A DNA stretch of 64,000 bases, taken from NCBI GenBank assembly GCA_027924585.1, contig BSBM01000386.1, forward strand, positions 3,868,001 through 3,932,000, in the 5' to 3' direction. This document shows, piece after piece, positions 12,358 to 21,976 of the stretch. The notes beneath the pieces were generated by a model. It did not search any database and was not told the DNA's origin. It was given only the letters and a program-made list of their open reading frames with translations. The first letter of the stretch is position 1. Each line of letters begins with the position of its first letter. This DNA comes from Larix kaempferi. Its lineage: Eukaryota; Streptophyta; Pinopsida; Pinales; Pinaceae. The position numbers and the translations under genes were made by a program.

Positions 12358-12643
12358 ATAAGAATAATTAATGAATATTATCTTTTAAACATAATATTGT
12401 CTTATTGTTTTTAGAATATGATTTAGAAAATTTGTTAAGACAATTTTATGGAAAAGAAATATCATAAAGTATCTTAAAGCTTTTAATATTTCCACATATG
12501 TAAATATTAAATAAGCCACAAATATCTTATTTAAATAAAGAATGAGATACATTCAAATGGGGGACTAAATTCATGGTTTTGATATTTGATATGCATCTCA
12601 AGACATGAATCAATTTTTGAAAGATTAGTCCATTAGCTAATTT

Positions 12644-13056
12644 TTGAAGAGGGAGCTAGGTGGAGTGGAAGCAGCGCGCGAGGAAGGAGGTAAGGGTGTG
12701 GACGTGGGATTTGGAGTGATGCACAAGAGGAATGGGAGTCGAGGGAGACGGGAGGAACGCAAAAGTAATCACAGGGGTAGAGCAGTGAATGTGGAAGTAG
12801 CGTGGAGTATGCTGAGCGGTAGCGTGGACGATGCTAGGCGGGGAGGAGGCTGGGCGATGGCGTTAGTGTGGAGCGAGAGTGGAGGGAGGTACTGTGTAGG
12901 AAGCGAAGAAGGGGAAGGATGACTAAAACAACAGCTTGGGGATGAGAGAGGGAGGATGAGCCGAATTCGAGCTCAGGCCGAAGGAGCGAATCCGCTCTGA
13001 GAGAGGAGATAAAACCTAGCTCAGTGCCGGAGGAGCGAATCCACTCTGATACCAAA
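12644..13056 (-). other. GC- and purine-rich leader with antisense primer binding site
   Basis: This patch is far richer in G and A (plus strand) than its AT-rich surroundings. At 13044-13054 it contains ctctgatacca, the reverse complement of tggtatcagag, next to an LTR end. It is therefore the leader just inside the 5' LTR of a minus-strand retroelement. The 92-residue plus-strand frame (12644-12922) is low-complexity Gly/Arg/Glu translation and I do not regard it as a gene. The motif ggagcgaatccrctctga occurs twice (about 12984 and 13032). Confidence 0.6.
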
Positions 13057-13290
13057 TGCAGCAACCGTGTCCGGTTGCAGAGTTAACCGTGTCCGGTTAA
13101 GGAGTTAAGAAGCGAGACCAACTTCCATGATGAATAATAAAATAAGAATATATTGATAGATGATGATAAATTTACAATAAGCTCGCCTTTATAGGGCTTG
13201 ATCAAGCATAACGAAGGGTTACACCCTTTCACTATTAACCTAATAATCTATTAATTTATAAATAATACTATTAATTAAATATTCACAACA
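13057..13290 (-). repeat. Short antisense 5' LTR (234 bp)
   Basis: It is bounded by TG at 13057 and CA at 13290, next to the antisense primer binding site at 13044-13054. It contains a minus-strand TATA, ccctataaagg (about 13187-13197), and a duplicated ccgtgtccggtt word. The size is that of a TRIM-type or other short-LTR element. No second LTR copy is visible in the window. It lies between the broken copia pol and the copia 3' LTR. Confidence 0.55.
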
Positions 13291-13313
13291 TGATCCACCA
13301 AAACACTCAAAAA

Positions 13314-14032
13314 CATACGACCTTAGTCATACATCAATTTGTTGATTAAATAGTCCAAAATAAGGTTAATAATTTCAATCCAAGTCTGTTACAAGTTAGT
13401 TGGGGATAATTATGACCATTGCACCACTTATGTGACAAAATATGGTCAAATATAGTTGTTGGGCACCCTATTAATGTCCAACTCTAGCATTTATTACCAC
13501 CTCTTGAGAAAATGAGCCATGTTTCCTTGTTTTAAGGAAGTTGTCTTTGACTTAAGGCGCCCATGCAATGTATGTGGTCATTTTGGCCCTTTCTTGGCTG
13601 TTTTGGTCTTTCCTTGGCCACCTAACTTCCACCCAATGATATCCACCACATGTGTGAGCCTCGTTTATTTCTTCCCACACCTATCCGACGTTCACATGGA
13701 CAATTCATCCCTGTTTGGATGGATTTGGGATCCTATTGGTCAACCTAGGGTGGATTGAGGTCCAATGTAAGCTAGCCACTTTTAGCTTCCTCCAAAGGAA
13801 AATGAATTCTCCCAAATGTTATATAAGGGTGTTCACAACTCATTTCTAGGTTGGATAGATAATAAACCTGCTATTTGATCATTTGTATTACTAGTTTTTT
13901 ATCATTTGTGACTGGTTTTTTATCATTTATTTTCCAGAATTATTTTGCATTAATTTCTTGCATACTAAGCCAAAATTCTTGATTGTGAGGTAATCATTAG
14001 CTACTAGATCCTACTATGATTAAGATTTAACA
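13314..14032 (+). repeat. 3' LTR of the copia element, 5' end lost
   Basis: It is homologous to 7952-8690 from about the 20th base onward and ends GATTAAGATTTAACA, next to the target duplication cccct. The first bases, including TGTTAGAAC, have been replaced at the boundary with the antisense LTR. It is clearly diverged from the 5' LTR, which indicates an old insertion. Confidence 0.82.
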
Positions 14033-14037
14033 CCCCT

Positions 14038-14199
14038 AATTTTGAGGATGGTACCCAAGGTAAACCACCGGCCCTGATTATGGGGCCTAACTTGGTGGGG
14101 ACATCAAGTGAAGCCCTACATAGCCACCCAAGGATTTGACCCCGAGACCTTCTGGTTGTGATTACATCACTCAACCACTTGAGCTAACCAACTTGGCTA
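14038..14199 (-). mobile_element. tRNA-derived SINE
   Basis: Read on the minus strand it starts tagccaagttggttagctca and has RNA polymerase III boxes in the right order. Box A-like tagctcaagtggt is at 14186-14174, and box B-like ggggtcaaatcc is at 14143-14132, about 40 bases later. This is the layout of a tRNA-derived SINE head, followed by an unrelated body (ggtggctatgtagggcttc...). The 3' end runs up to the copia target duplication and may continue on the left side of the copia element, so copia could have jumped into its tail. The family is not identified. Confidence 0.65.
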
Positions 14200-14274
14200 T
14201 ATATATATATGGCATGTCACATATAAAAAGAGTATATATATATAATTATAGTATTATGTGTGTGTGTGTGTGTG
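14196..14274. repeat. AT and TG microsatellites
   Basis: A short (at)n run follows the SINE head at about 14198-14210, another lies at about 14233-14243, and a (tg)9 run lies at 14257-14274. Simple repeats only. Confidence 0.85.
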
Positions 14275-14791
14275 TTGTGTATGCGAATCCCGAGGACTAA
14301 CCTATATATTTGAACATGTCATGTCTAGTGAAATTCATAGTACTAATATATATAGTAATAATATATGTACTATATACCCCAAAAGGATTATATATAAATA
14401 TATTTCATAGTGGACAGTCATATATGGAATCGGGTATCTATCTGTTAATGTTAAATGTAACCATGGAATGAAAATATGTGTTCTTAAACCTCATTAAACT
14501 AGACCATATAATGATCGGGCATACAATAATCAATTGTAGACGAGGTTGGAAATAGATCCCGAGTAAAAGAATAATATTAGTTGTTGGAAGAATAATTAAA
14601 TACCATGTTTAAAAATCATATGGAGTATGCTAATATCCAAACTGCAACTAAACTAAAGAATACTATTCTTTGAGAACATAATTAAATAACACACTTTATA
14701 TGGTGCGAAATATGTAGATATCCAAACTTTTAGTAAAGGGACAGGATAAACACGTTTAAAATTGGTATACGGTTAAGAAGTTGTGATTCCC

Positions 14792-15165
14792 ATGGAATAC
14801 ATTGTTCCAAGTTTAAGAATTGTTCCTTTCATCGATATGTCTGATATTGGTGTTGTTGAGGAAATATTGTCGCAATTACTTCATCTTGAAAAAGATAGAT
14901 TTACTGTAGGATTTTATCAGCAAGTTGAGAAAGACATATAAAGGCATGGCATGATGGACACATCACTAATAAGCATTTTCAGCAAGGAGACTTAGTTCTT
15001 ATCTACAATAGCAAGTTTTTTAAAGACCCTGGCAAGTTGCAAATGCATTGGTTAGGTCCATATGTTATTAACTATGTGACAGAGAGAGGCATAGCACAAT
15101 TATAGAAGTTAGATGGAGAACTCCTAAATGGATTGGTGAATGGGTTCTAGCTGAATTTTTAATGT
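14792..15165 (+). pseudogene. Ty3/gypsy integrase C-terminal fragment
   Basis: A frame from 14792 (MEYIVPSLRIVPFIDM, then HLEKDRFTVGFYQQVEK) shifts near 14930 into another frame, giving RHIKAWHDGHITNKHFQQGD and then HWLGPYVINYV. This is the end of a plant gypsy integrase, with the conserved basic AWHDxHI block and the GPY motif. Stops at 15103 and 15148 and the frameshift make it dead. No RT, RNase H or integrase core precedes it, so only the tail survives. Confidence 0.8.
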
Positions 15166-17373
15166 CCCTTTATAATAAAATTCCCAATGTGCTCAAATTC
15201 ACCAAATTTCAATTTTAGGTATATGGATACAACTGATTCCAAACTCCTCCAATTACTTTCTAAATTGGTGAGGAAGGTCATGAGGGGTGGTGGGACACAT
15301 CAACACATCTATCAGACATATAATCAACTGATGTTCCCAACCATGGTCTGCAATTTGCAAGGGAAGAAGTTTCGGGACAAGATTAGTCAATTTGGGAAGT
15401 GGAAATCCCCCCGGGTCTTGGAACAAAATTCTTCCAAACACTGTACAACCGCAACTAATGGTTGGTATGAGACTTGGATCTATTATAAGACATTAATTAA
15501 AGTATATTTGCAACATTAGATGTTTTTTTGTGGTCGAATAGGTATCCAAAAGAACTCAGGGAATTTACTAGTAATTTCGAGGCTCAAACCCCCAATGGTA
15601 GATGGCTCTAAATAGCTCCAAATGCTCTCAGATTGTACCAGTAGGTGTATGAATGATGTTAATAGATAAAAATGGTGTTTATAGGTGTCTTTTAACCATC
15701 AAATGACTTCTTCAATTCACTCTGGCAATCTGATCAATGTATGGAGTTTTACTAGTAAATTGTGGTTCAAATCCCCTAAAGGGTAGATGATGAAAATGAC
15801 TTTCCAAATGCACTCAATACAATGCGAATTTATGAATGGAATCAGGGGACATACAAAGGACATCAACATGAAATCATATGAATCACCATTCAACTTTTAA
15901 TTTATGCTATAACTCCCTTAAATCAGATGCAAGAAGACTAGTTTCGACCTTGGGAGAAATAGCATTAAATGTTCTTCAAATGAAATAAAACTGAGCAAGA
16001 TGGATCCAAATTATTACGTGTTGAACATGACACTTTTAATACTCATAAATGGAAGTCCATACATCATAAATATCTCAGATAAACATTCTTCCATTCAAAA
16101 TCATCATCAATACATTGGCATACATAAATCTAGTGGGGGAATGGTCACTGTTTGCTCAATAATCATCAATTTTACACGCAACCACTTGATATTTCGACCT
16201 AAAAATTTATGGAGATGAAGAACAGAGTATTTAATTCATATTATAAAATAAATGGGGCATTATAATCTCCCCCAAAGAGTACAATATCTCACCAAAAATT
16301 CCCTCCCCAAAGGATCAAGAATATGCAATGAAAACTCGAAATGGTTGAAGGAATGAGCTGCAATAGAAGAAACCATTATCTGCCATGTAGCTTACACCTG
16401 CAACAAATGAATTCATTCAATAAACAAATGAAAGGTCTGAATGGCCTTTCCAATTACCAACTTGGATGGGAATCTTTCACCCTCGAAATTGGCTAAGGCA
16501 AGAAGCTAGTCATCCAATAGCTCTCCCTCTTCACAAATGCAATTGAAAATTCTAAACATGATCAAAAGCCGCCTTTGTTATTTTTTCTTGACATTTATAA
16601 AGTTTCCAAGAGCTCTATGGGTTTAATTCCTTCCAAGAGATGCATTCCAACTCAAGTTGGGAAGATATTCCAAAGGATGCCACTTGTACAACAATTCCTA
16701 GTCTCCCACTTCCACCAAATCACATGTGGAAGCATCTTAGCTTCCCTAACTCCCTTGAGCGCCCCCTTGGAGGATATTTTTATCCCTGACATGTCATATA
16801 TGTTATATGTCAGCCTTCAGGTCTGATTTGTGTCATAGGTTTTATAGCATCTTCATCATTGCTGTCATAGAGCTAGGGAATCTAGTCCAAGTGTCCCACT
16901 AGCTTCAAAATGCCTCTTCCTCTTCCATGGGAGTTACTCTTCCACTCCAATTCAACCTTAATTGATTCATTCCAAGTATATTGACCTTCCAAATCATCCC
17001 AAGACCCTTTGGATTCTTATGGATTCAAAATGACAAGAGGAGGATGCCACATGGCATAGAAAATCTAGCCTGTGTGGGTCCCACTTCCTCCATGTGTCTT
17101 CATGGTCAAATGCCACTTTGATTTTCCCTTGTATATATTTATTTAGCTCCTTTATTAAATATTTATGCTATTCTAATGTCCACACATCATTTATTATCCT
17201 TCTTATTCCAAATCCCAAAGCCTCCCCCAATAACCTAGGAAACTAGTAATTTTCCTCCTTGGCAATTATTTGACCCTTAACATCAATTTGACAAACTCTC
17301 ATGAATATGGCCAATGGGATTAGGCCATTGTGACCCAATGCCAAATTTGGGACATGACAGAAGTCCAACATGG
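15166..17373. other. Non-coding stretch, probable retroelement LTR or untranslated relic
   Basis: No protein motif is seen. The 110-residue frame at 15187-15519 has no recognisable domain. At about 16253-16282 the sequence ggggcattataatctccccc resembles the junction of a minus-strand LTR end with a reversed polypurine tract (compare 33206-33229), but no matching LTR was found. The rest is unassigned. Confidence 0.45.
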
Positions 17374-18201
17374 ATAGCCATGGCTCGTCGTAGTAAAGAA
17401 GCTTTCAGTCAATGCTTGTATATATATAAAAAAACTTCCCAACTTTTAGATCTATCGAGGTTAGTTGCGTTGAAGTTTTTCCATTTGTAAATGTCTTTTA
17501 GAAACCCCAAGTTATAGTTCTGTTGAGGTTAGTTGTGTCAAATTTTTTCTATCGATGCATAGATGTGTCAAATATTTGGGAAACACAAAGTTAATTTTAT
17601 GTCAAAAAGTTTTTTGTCAAGGTTCTCCTAGTCAGAGTTTTATTTTGGCACTTGGAAACTCCAACTTAGCTTTTCGTCGAAGTATCATATCATAAAATGA
17701 GTTGGTGGTATGTTGCAGTCCTTTAAGTCGAATTTTTCAACCTGACAAATTTGCAGTTGATGAGCATTAATGGTTTCTTTTATGACGAGCTTAGTGGCAA
17801 CATTAGCGGGATTTTTGTGTTAATTGCTAAAAATATTGAAGCTTGTGATTCGATTCGCCACTACCACCATGATTATTTTAAGGATCGAGTACATTCAATT
17901 TGCATTGGGAATGACATAAGGGTTTCACTAGGGAATTGAGTTTCAAAGTGCATCACTCTATAGGTCAGAACTCATTGTTATGTGAACGTTGAAGCGTATT
18001 GAGCACACCAGAGCTCAAGCTTAGTACGCACAGAGAGAATTCAATGATTGTAGAGAATAAATATGGAGGGTGATATATCAACAAATAGTGAGATTCATGG
18101 ATTCATTGAGAAAGTTCATATGTATGGCTTTATATCTGTTAGTCTTGAGTAGCTAGAGGTTCTGTCCCCACACATTGTTGCGACTGTGGCAAATAAATCA
18201 T
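17374..18201 (+). other. Unassigned decayed sequence left of the solo LTR
   Basis: A short frame starts ATGGCTCGTCGTAGTAAAG at about 17374 but soon stops, and a 62-residue frame lies at 17751-17939. The motif tcgaggttagttgygt occurs twice (about 17455 and 17523). Because the solo LTR at 18202-18971 separates this from the decayed ORF at 19230-19714, the two may once have been one retroelement gene, but I cannot show it. Confidence 0.35.
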
Positions 18202-18971
18202 TGTGAAACCTATATCACAGTAGGATCTAACATTTATATATTACATCACAATTGAAAGAAATGGCTAAGTATGAAAGATATTAGTGCAAAACAAATTTTG
18301 GAATATAAATGATAAAAAACCAGTCACAAATGATAAAAAACCAGTAATATAAATGATCAAAAACCATAAAAACAAATGATCAAATATAAAATTTTATTAA
18401 TTTTCCAACCCAACAATGAGTATGTATCCTCCTTATATAACAATATGAACAATTTGCTTTCATTTTGAGGTTGTAAAACTGGCTAGCTTAGATTGGACCT
18501 CAATCCCCCCTAGGTTGACCAAAAGGCTCCCAAATCATCCCAAACAGGTACGAATTGGCCATGTGAACATTGGGTGAGCATGGTAAGTCATAAATGAAGG
18601 TCATACATGTGGTGGATAATATTGGGTGGAGTTAGGTATCCAAGGATAGGCCCAAATAGATAAGAACGAGTCAAAATGACTAGGTTCAATGTATGGACGC
18701 GTTAAGTCAAAGACACTTTCCTTAAAATAGGGAAACATTGCGCCTTTGCTCAATTGGTGGTAATAAATGATGGAGGTGTCCATAAATAGGGCTCCAACAG
18801 CTATATTTGACCAATTTTGGCCTATACTTTGGTGGATAAGCCATCATTTTCCCTAACTAACTTCTAACAACCTTATAACAACCTTGGATTGTAATTATTA
18901 ACCAGTTTTGGACTAAATAGTCATCAAATTAATGCATGACTAAGGTACTAAGGTGTAATCATTTTCTAACA
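18202..18971 (-). mobile_element. Solo LTR of the copia family, reversed
   Basis: This 770-bp block is the reverse complement of the LTR at 7952-8690. It starts TGTGAAAC.. and ends ..TTTTCTAACA on the plus strand. No primer site, polypurine tract or pol sequence adjoins it. The flanking 5 bp are atcat (18197-18201) and atcgt (18972-18976), a target duplication with one transition. It is the footprint left after LTR-LTR recombination. A duplicated aaatgataaaaaaccagt near 18306-18345 is internal to it. Confidence 0.82.
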
Positions 18972-19229
18972 ATCGTGAAAGGAAAATCGACCCAATCAAT
19001 ATACACAAGCGAAGGGGAGACATTATCTTGAGGCATCCACATCCGGTTCTACCACCCTTATGCCGCAGTACATCCCACACTGGGAAACGTGTAAAAAATA
19101 TGTTAGATTGGGGATGAATGCTTGGTATTCGTTGCTTATAGTGATAGTGTCAAAGGGTATCATGGTCCAAGGAGACATTTTAAAAACATTAAAAATCTTT
19201 CGTATGCGGATCATGACATCGCCAAATTG

Positions 19230-19714
19230 CCAGAGTTCAATTACAAGAATTACATGTAGATTGTTACTACAGCTAAAGCTGCACCATTGGATCTTGAGCC
19301 AATGCTGTGGGCTATTGGGTTGAAGAGATCAATATTTTTTTCATTGATGTATATCCCACATTTTGGTCAAACTACGAAAGCGAATGCTTATGTAAAGAAG
19401 TTTTTGTTGTGCTTCCATGGTGGATGTTTGTGGATGAAGCTAAACGTTTCGATGGACTCTAGTTCGATAGAAAAGATCACATGGACCCATAAGGTTGGAA
19501 TAGAACCTGATCAATATTTATGGGAAAGAAAGGAGACAAAGAAATGGTGTCCATGATGAAAGAAAGATACAATTTGTTGAAGAAAAACTGTGGGTTTGAT
19601 GTAGCCTCCATCAACAACCAGGAAGTTCGCTTCATAGCAATGGTGTATGTGACCAAGATTTTAAGGAAGGTTCAATCGAACCAGGTTACTACATTTGTGG
19701 TTTTTGCGGCATAG
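19230..19714 (+). pseudogene. Decayed retroelement ORF (GCLW..ITGLP-type family)
   Basis: The frame at about 19287-19556 reads LEPMLWAIGLKRSIFF and HGGCLWMKLNVSMDSSSIEK. After a frameshift near 19530 the next frame gives MVSMMKERYNLLKKNCGFDV and NQEVRFIAMVYVTKILRK. Similar uncharacterised ORFs, often labelled retrotransposon or hypothetical protein, are common in seed plant genomes. The minus-strand ORF at 46515-49912 has the corresponding region (ELIYKIIGLLNKGNDVP, GLMVNHIIYANYKIAARIVS). No function is known to me. The frameshift and truncation at 19717 by an LTR make it a pseudogene. Confidence 0.55.
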
Positions 19715-19717
19715 AAG

Positions 19718-20237
19718 TGTGCCCAAGTTGTAGAAAAACAAGATCAAAAAGCAATAACAATGAACAAGATGCAAGTATAAATCACATAAAAGAAAATACG
19801 AGAGACACCAATATAATGTGGTTCACCCAAGATGGGTTATGTCCACATAGAAATTTCCAGTCCGTATTATTATACCATCCAACAAATTAAGGGATACAAC
19901 CTGCAGCACATCTACGGAAACTTCCTCTCACTCTCTCACAGTCTCTCTTACACAATCAAAGATCTTTTTAATGATACAATATATTACACAACCGTATTAT
20001 GTAATGATTCCTTTTAAAGGGAATTACCATGGGAAAATACCACAGGATACCCAAAACCATTGGCCCGTAATCTGTTGGCCAACAAAACAACCCAAAAATT
20101 TCTTTTGGGGGCGATGCCCCCCACACCCCCCGTGGGGGTGAGTGTACAGTCCACCTGCATATCATATAAAACTAGGGTACACACATTGCTTAACAAAAAC
20201 ATCTTTGAATCATGAAGATCAGGCTCCACAACCAACA
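19718..20237 (-). repeat. 3' LTR of a minus-strand copia element (520 bp)
   Basis: On the minus strand it begins TGTTGGTTGTGGAGCCTGAT, directly after a purine-rich ccaagtgagaga tract, and ends ..CAACTTGGGCACA. That is the expected position after the copia RNase H remnant at 20331-21026. It includes GC-rich snap-backs (gggggcgatgccccc and ccccccgtggggg at about 20106-20136). The other LTR is not present. Confidence 0.7.
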
Positions 20238-20330
20238 ATCTCTCACTTGGAGATTGATCACAGCAACTCCACCATTGCTGGATTATGCTCTAAACCTTGG
20301 ACTTGGAAAATTTATAATATTCACCTTCAT

Positions 20331-21026
20331 GCTAGAAGGGAAACTGAAACCGAGTAGGAACTCAGTTTCTCTCTGGTTACTACCTTTGTCAACATGTCTG
20401 CAAGGTTCTGGCTAGTATGTATCTTTTCCAGTTTCAACAGTTCATCTTCCAGAACAGAGCATTTGAAACGGTACTTGAGTTGTATATGTTTAGTCTTAGA
20501 ATGGAAGGATGAGTTATTTTCAAGATGAATGGCACTCTAGCTATCTTCCTACTTCTTACCCAATTCCTCCATGACCCTCTGCAACCAAATGATCTTTTTA
20601 CTAGCCTATGTAGCAGCAACATACTTTGATTCCGTTGTTGAAAGTGAAACAACTTTTTGCAACTTTGAAACCCAAATTATTGATTTTCCACCTATAGTAA
20701 AGACATACCTTGTGGTTATCCTCATGTTGTCTTTATCACCTATCATATTTGCATCAACATATCCCTGTAGAACAGTGTCTAATCCTCCAAAACATAATGC
20801 ATGAGTGGTAGTACCTCTCAAATACCTAAGAATCTATTGTACTTCCTTCCAATGTTTTTAACCCAGATTTTTTATATACCTACTCACAACTCCCACTGCA
20901 TGTGCAATATCTGGTCTTGTGCACACAATGGTATACATCAAGCTGCCAACTACTGATGAATAGGGAACCTTGGACATGTAATCTATCTCTTCCTGTTTCT
21001 TGGGACACATCTCCTTACTTAGTTTG
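20331..21026 (-). pseudogene. Copia reverse transcriptase C-terminus and RNase H
   Basis: Reading leftward from 21026, the frame gives VPYSSVVGSLMYTIVCTRPD (end of the copia RT domain), then RGTTTHALCFGG, GYVDANMIGDKDNMR, SKLQKVVSLSTTESKYVAAT and, after stops, FHSKTKHIQLKYRF and SQNLADMLTK. These are the ordered landmarks of a copia RNase H. The usual catalytic Asp-Glu-Asp signature is eroded: TTESKY keeps the Glu and YVDAN the Asp. In-frame stops occur throughout the last third. The 5' part of pol is absent because gypsy element A begins at 21032. Confidence 0.85.
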
Positions 21027-21031
21027 AAATG

Positions 21032-21865
21032 TGATGCAGGGGAATCGAGGCCTAGGAAACAAAGTCGAAGTTGATCGACAGAAGAAGGTCAACTAGGGGG
21101 ATTGTCAATGACCATTGGTGCAAGAAGGATGGTATTCGAAGCTAGGTAGTTGAGTAGTAAATTGTCGAAGTATAGTTAACAGGTGTAAAAGTCGAAAGTC
21201 AACGAAGTTAGAAGTCGATAGGATAAGTCAAGGATCGACAAGTTTAAGTTTAGTTGATGTGTCGAAGTGCAAACCAGTAAAAAAGTGGATATCGAAAAGA
21301 ACAACAACTGCAGTGAAGTCAAAGGGGCACAGAGGTCAGTAAGTGCAGAAGTTGAGGAAACGTACCTGCAACAGTTCTGGGTTGTTGAGTAAGTTAATGG
21401 AAGTTAAGAAGGTGGTTGGAACGAAGCCAGATGTCACCACATGAGGAAGTTGTGCAAGATGCTCGGGGGGTGCCGACAACTACAGGATCTATCTGATCAG
21501 AGGTAGAGAGGTGGATAGAGAAATGATGCCTCGGGGAAGATAGACAAGGTGGACCTCAAGAACAATAGCAGAGTAGAGTAGAAGACTGGTGTGAAGATAC
21601 AAAGGAAGGGGGACTCACTGGATCACTGGATCGGGGGATCACACCACAGAGAGGAGAAACACACTAAGAAAATAGATATTTACTTATGTACATTGTAATA
21701 GGATAAGGCTGACTTGTTTAACTATAGGCATGTAACTTTTTAGAAGCGACAAGTAATTGAATCCAACTTCTTGGAATTTCCAGTTCATGTCTAGTTTATG
21801 TGATCATTTGTGTGTTCACTGTGTTATTGTTAAGCAAGAGGGTCTGATTGACCTAACTTGCATCA
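21032..21865 (+). repeat. 5' LTR of gypsy element A
   Basis: It begins TGATGCAGGGGAATCGAGG and matches 45296-46030 closely enough to follow by eye, including caaggatygacaag and gccagatgtcaccacatgag. It ends around 21862-21865 (..CTTGCATCA), just before the primer site. It is rich in tcga words. Confidence 0.8.
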
Positions 21866-21867
21866 AG

Positions 21868-21882
21868 TGGTGTCAGAGTTGG
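21868..21882 (+). other. Primer binding site of element A
   Basis: The sequence tggtgtcagagttgg is a one-base variant of the initiator Met tRNA-complementary tggtatcagag. It lies a few bases after the LTR end. Confidence 0.65.
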
Positions 21883-21976
21883 TTGACTCCTGTGAGCAGG
21901 ATAGGAATAGATACCAAATTGCATAGTGTCAAGTGGTATTGATGAGAAGAATCCTGAGAGCGGGAAGAGTGTGCAT

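Larger units (their letters stand above)
11042..12643. other. Non-coding insert replacing copia RT/RNase H
   Basis: The integrase frame ends abruptly at about 11041 and this AT-rich sequence follows, starting tgttggctggattttctgac. It has no coding motif, but two local tandem duplications (11399-11532 and 12182-12357) and a TATA-like tgtatataaatac at about 11566. It is probably the interior or 3' part of the antisense element whose LTR lies at 13057-13290, but no left LTR was found. Confidence 0.45.
7947..14037 (+). mobile_element. Ty1/copia element with 5-bp target duplication (cccct)
   Basis: Two homologous LTRs (7952-8690 and about 13314-14032) bracket a copia gag-protease-integrase frame. 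Both outer flanks carry the same 5 bp, cccct (7947-7951 and 14033-14037), which proves a single insertion event with these ends. The element is not intact. After the integrase region (about 11041) the reverse transcriptase and RNase H are missing and unrelated sequence fills 11042 to about 13313, including an antisense LTR. A third LTR of the same family lies reversed at 18202-18971. Confidence 0.85.

Noticed and set aside
12644-12922. 92-codon Gly/Arg/Glu-rich frame
   Set aside because: Purine-rich low-complexity leader of an antisense retroelement. No domain, and a reversed primer site adjoins.
14132-14187. A genuine tRNA gene
   Set aside because: Box A and box B are present, but the sequence lacks a convincing acceptor stem and continues into an unrelated body, as in a SINE.
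15187-15519. 110-codon plus frame and its minus shadow
   Set aside because: No recognisable motif and surrounded by retroelement debris. Chance is the simpler reading.
20106-20136. Rho-independent-type terminator (gggggcgatgccccc)
   Set aside because: It is inside a copia LTR of a eukaryotic genome. The bacterial terminator concept does not apply, and it is noted only as a snap-back.
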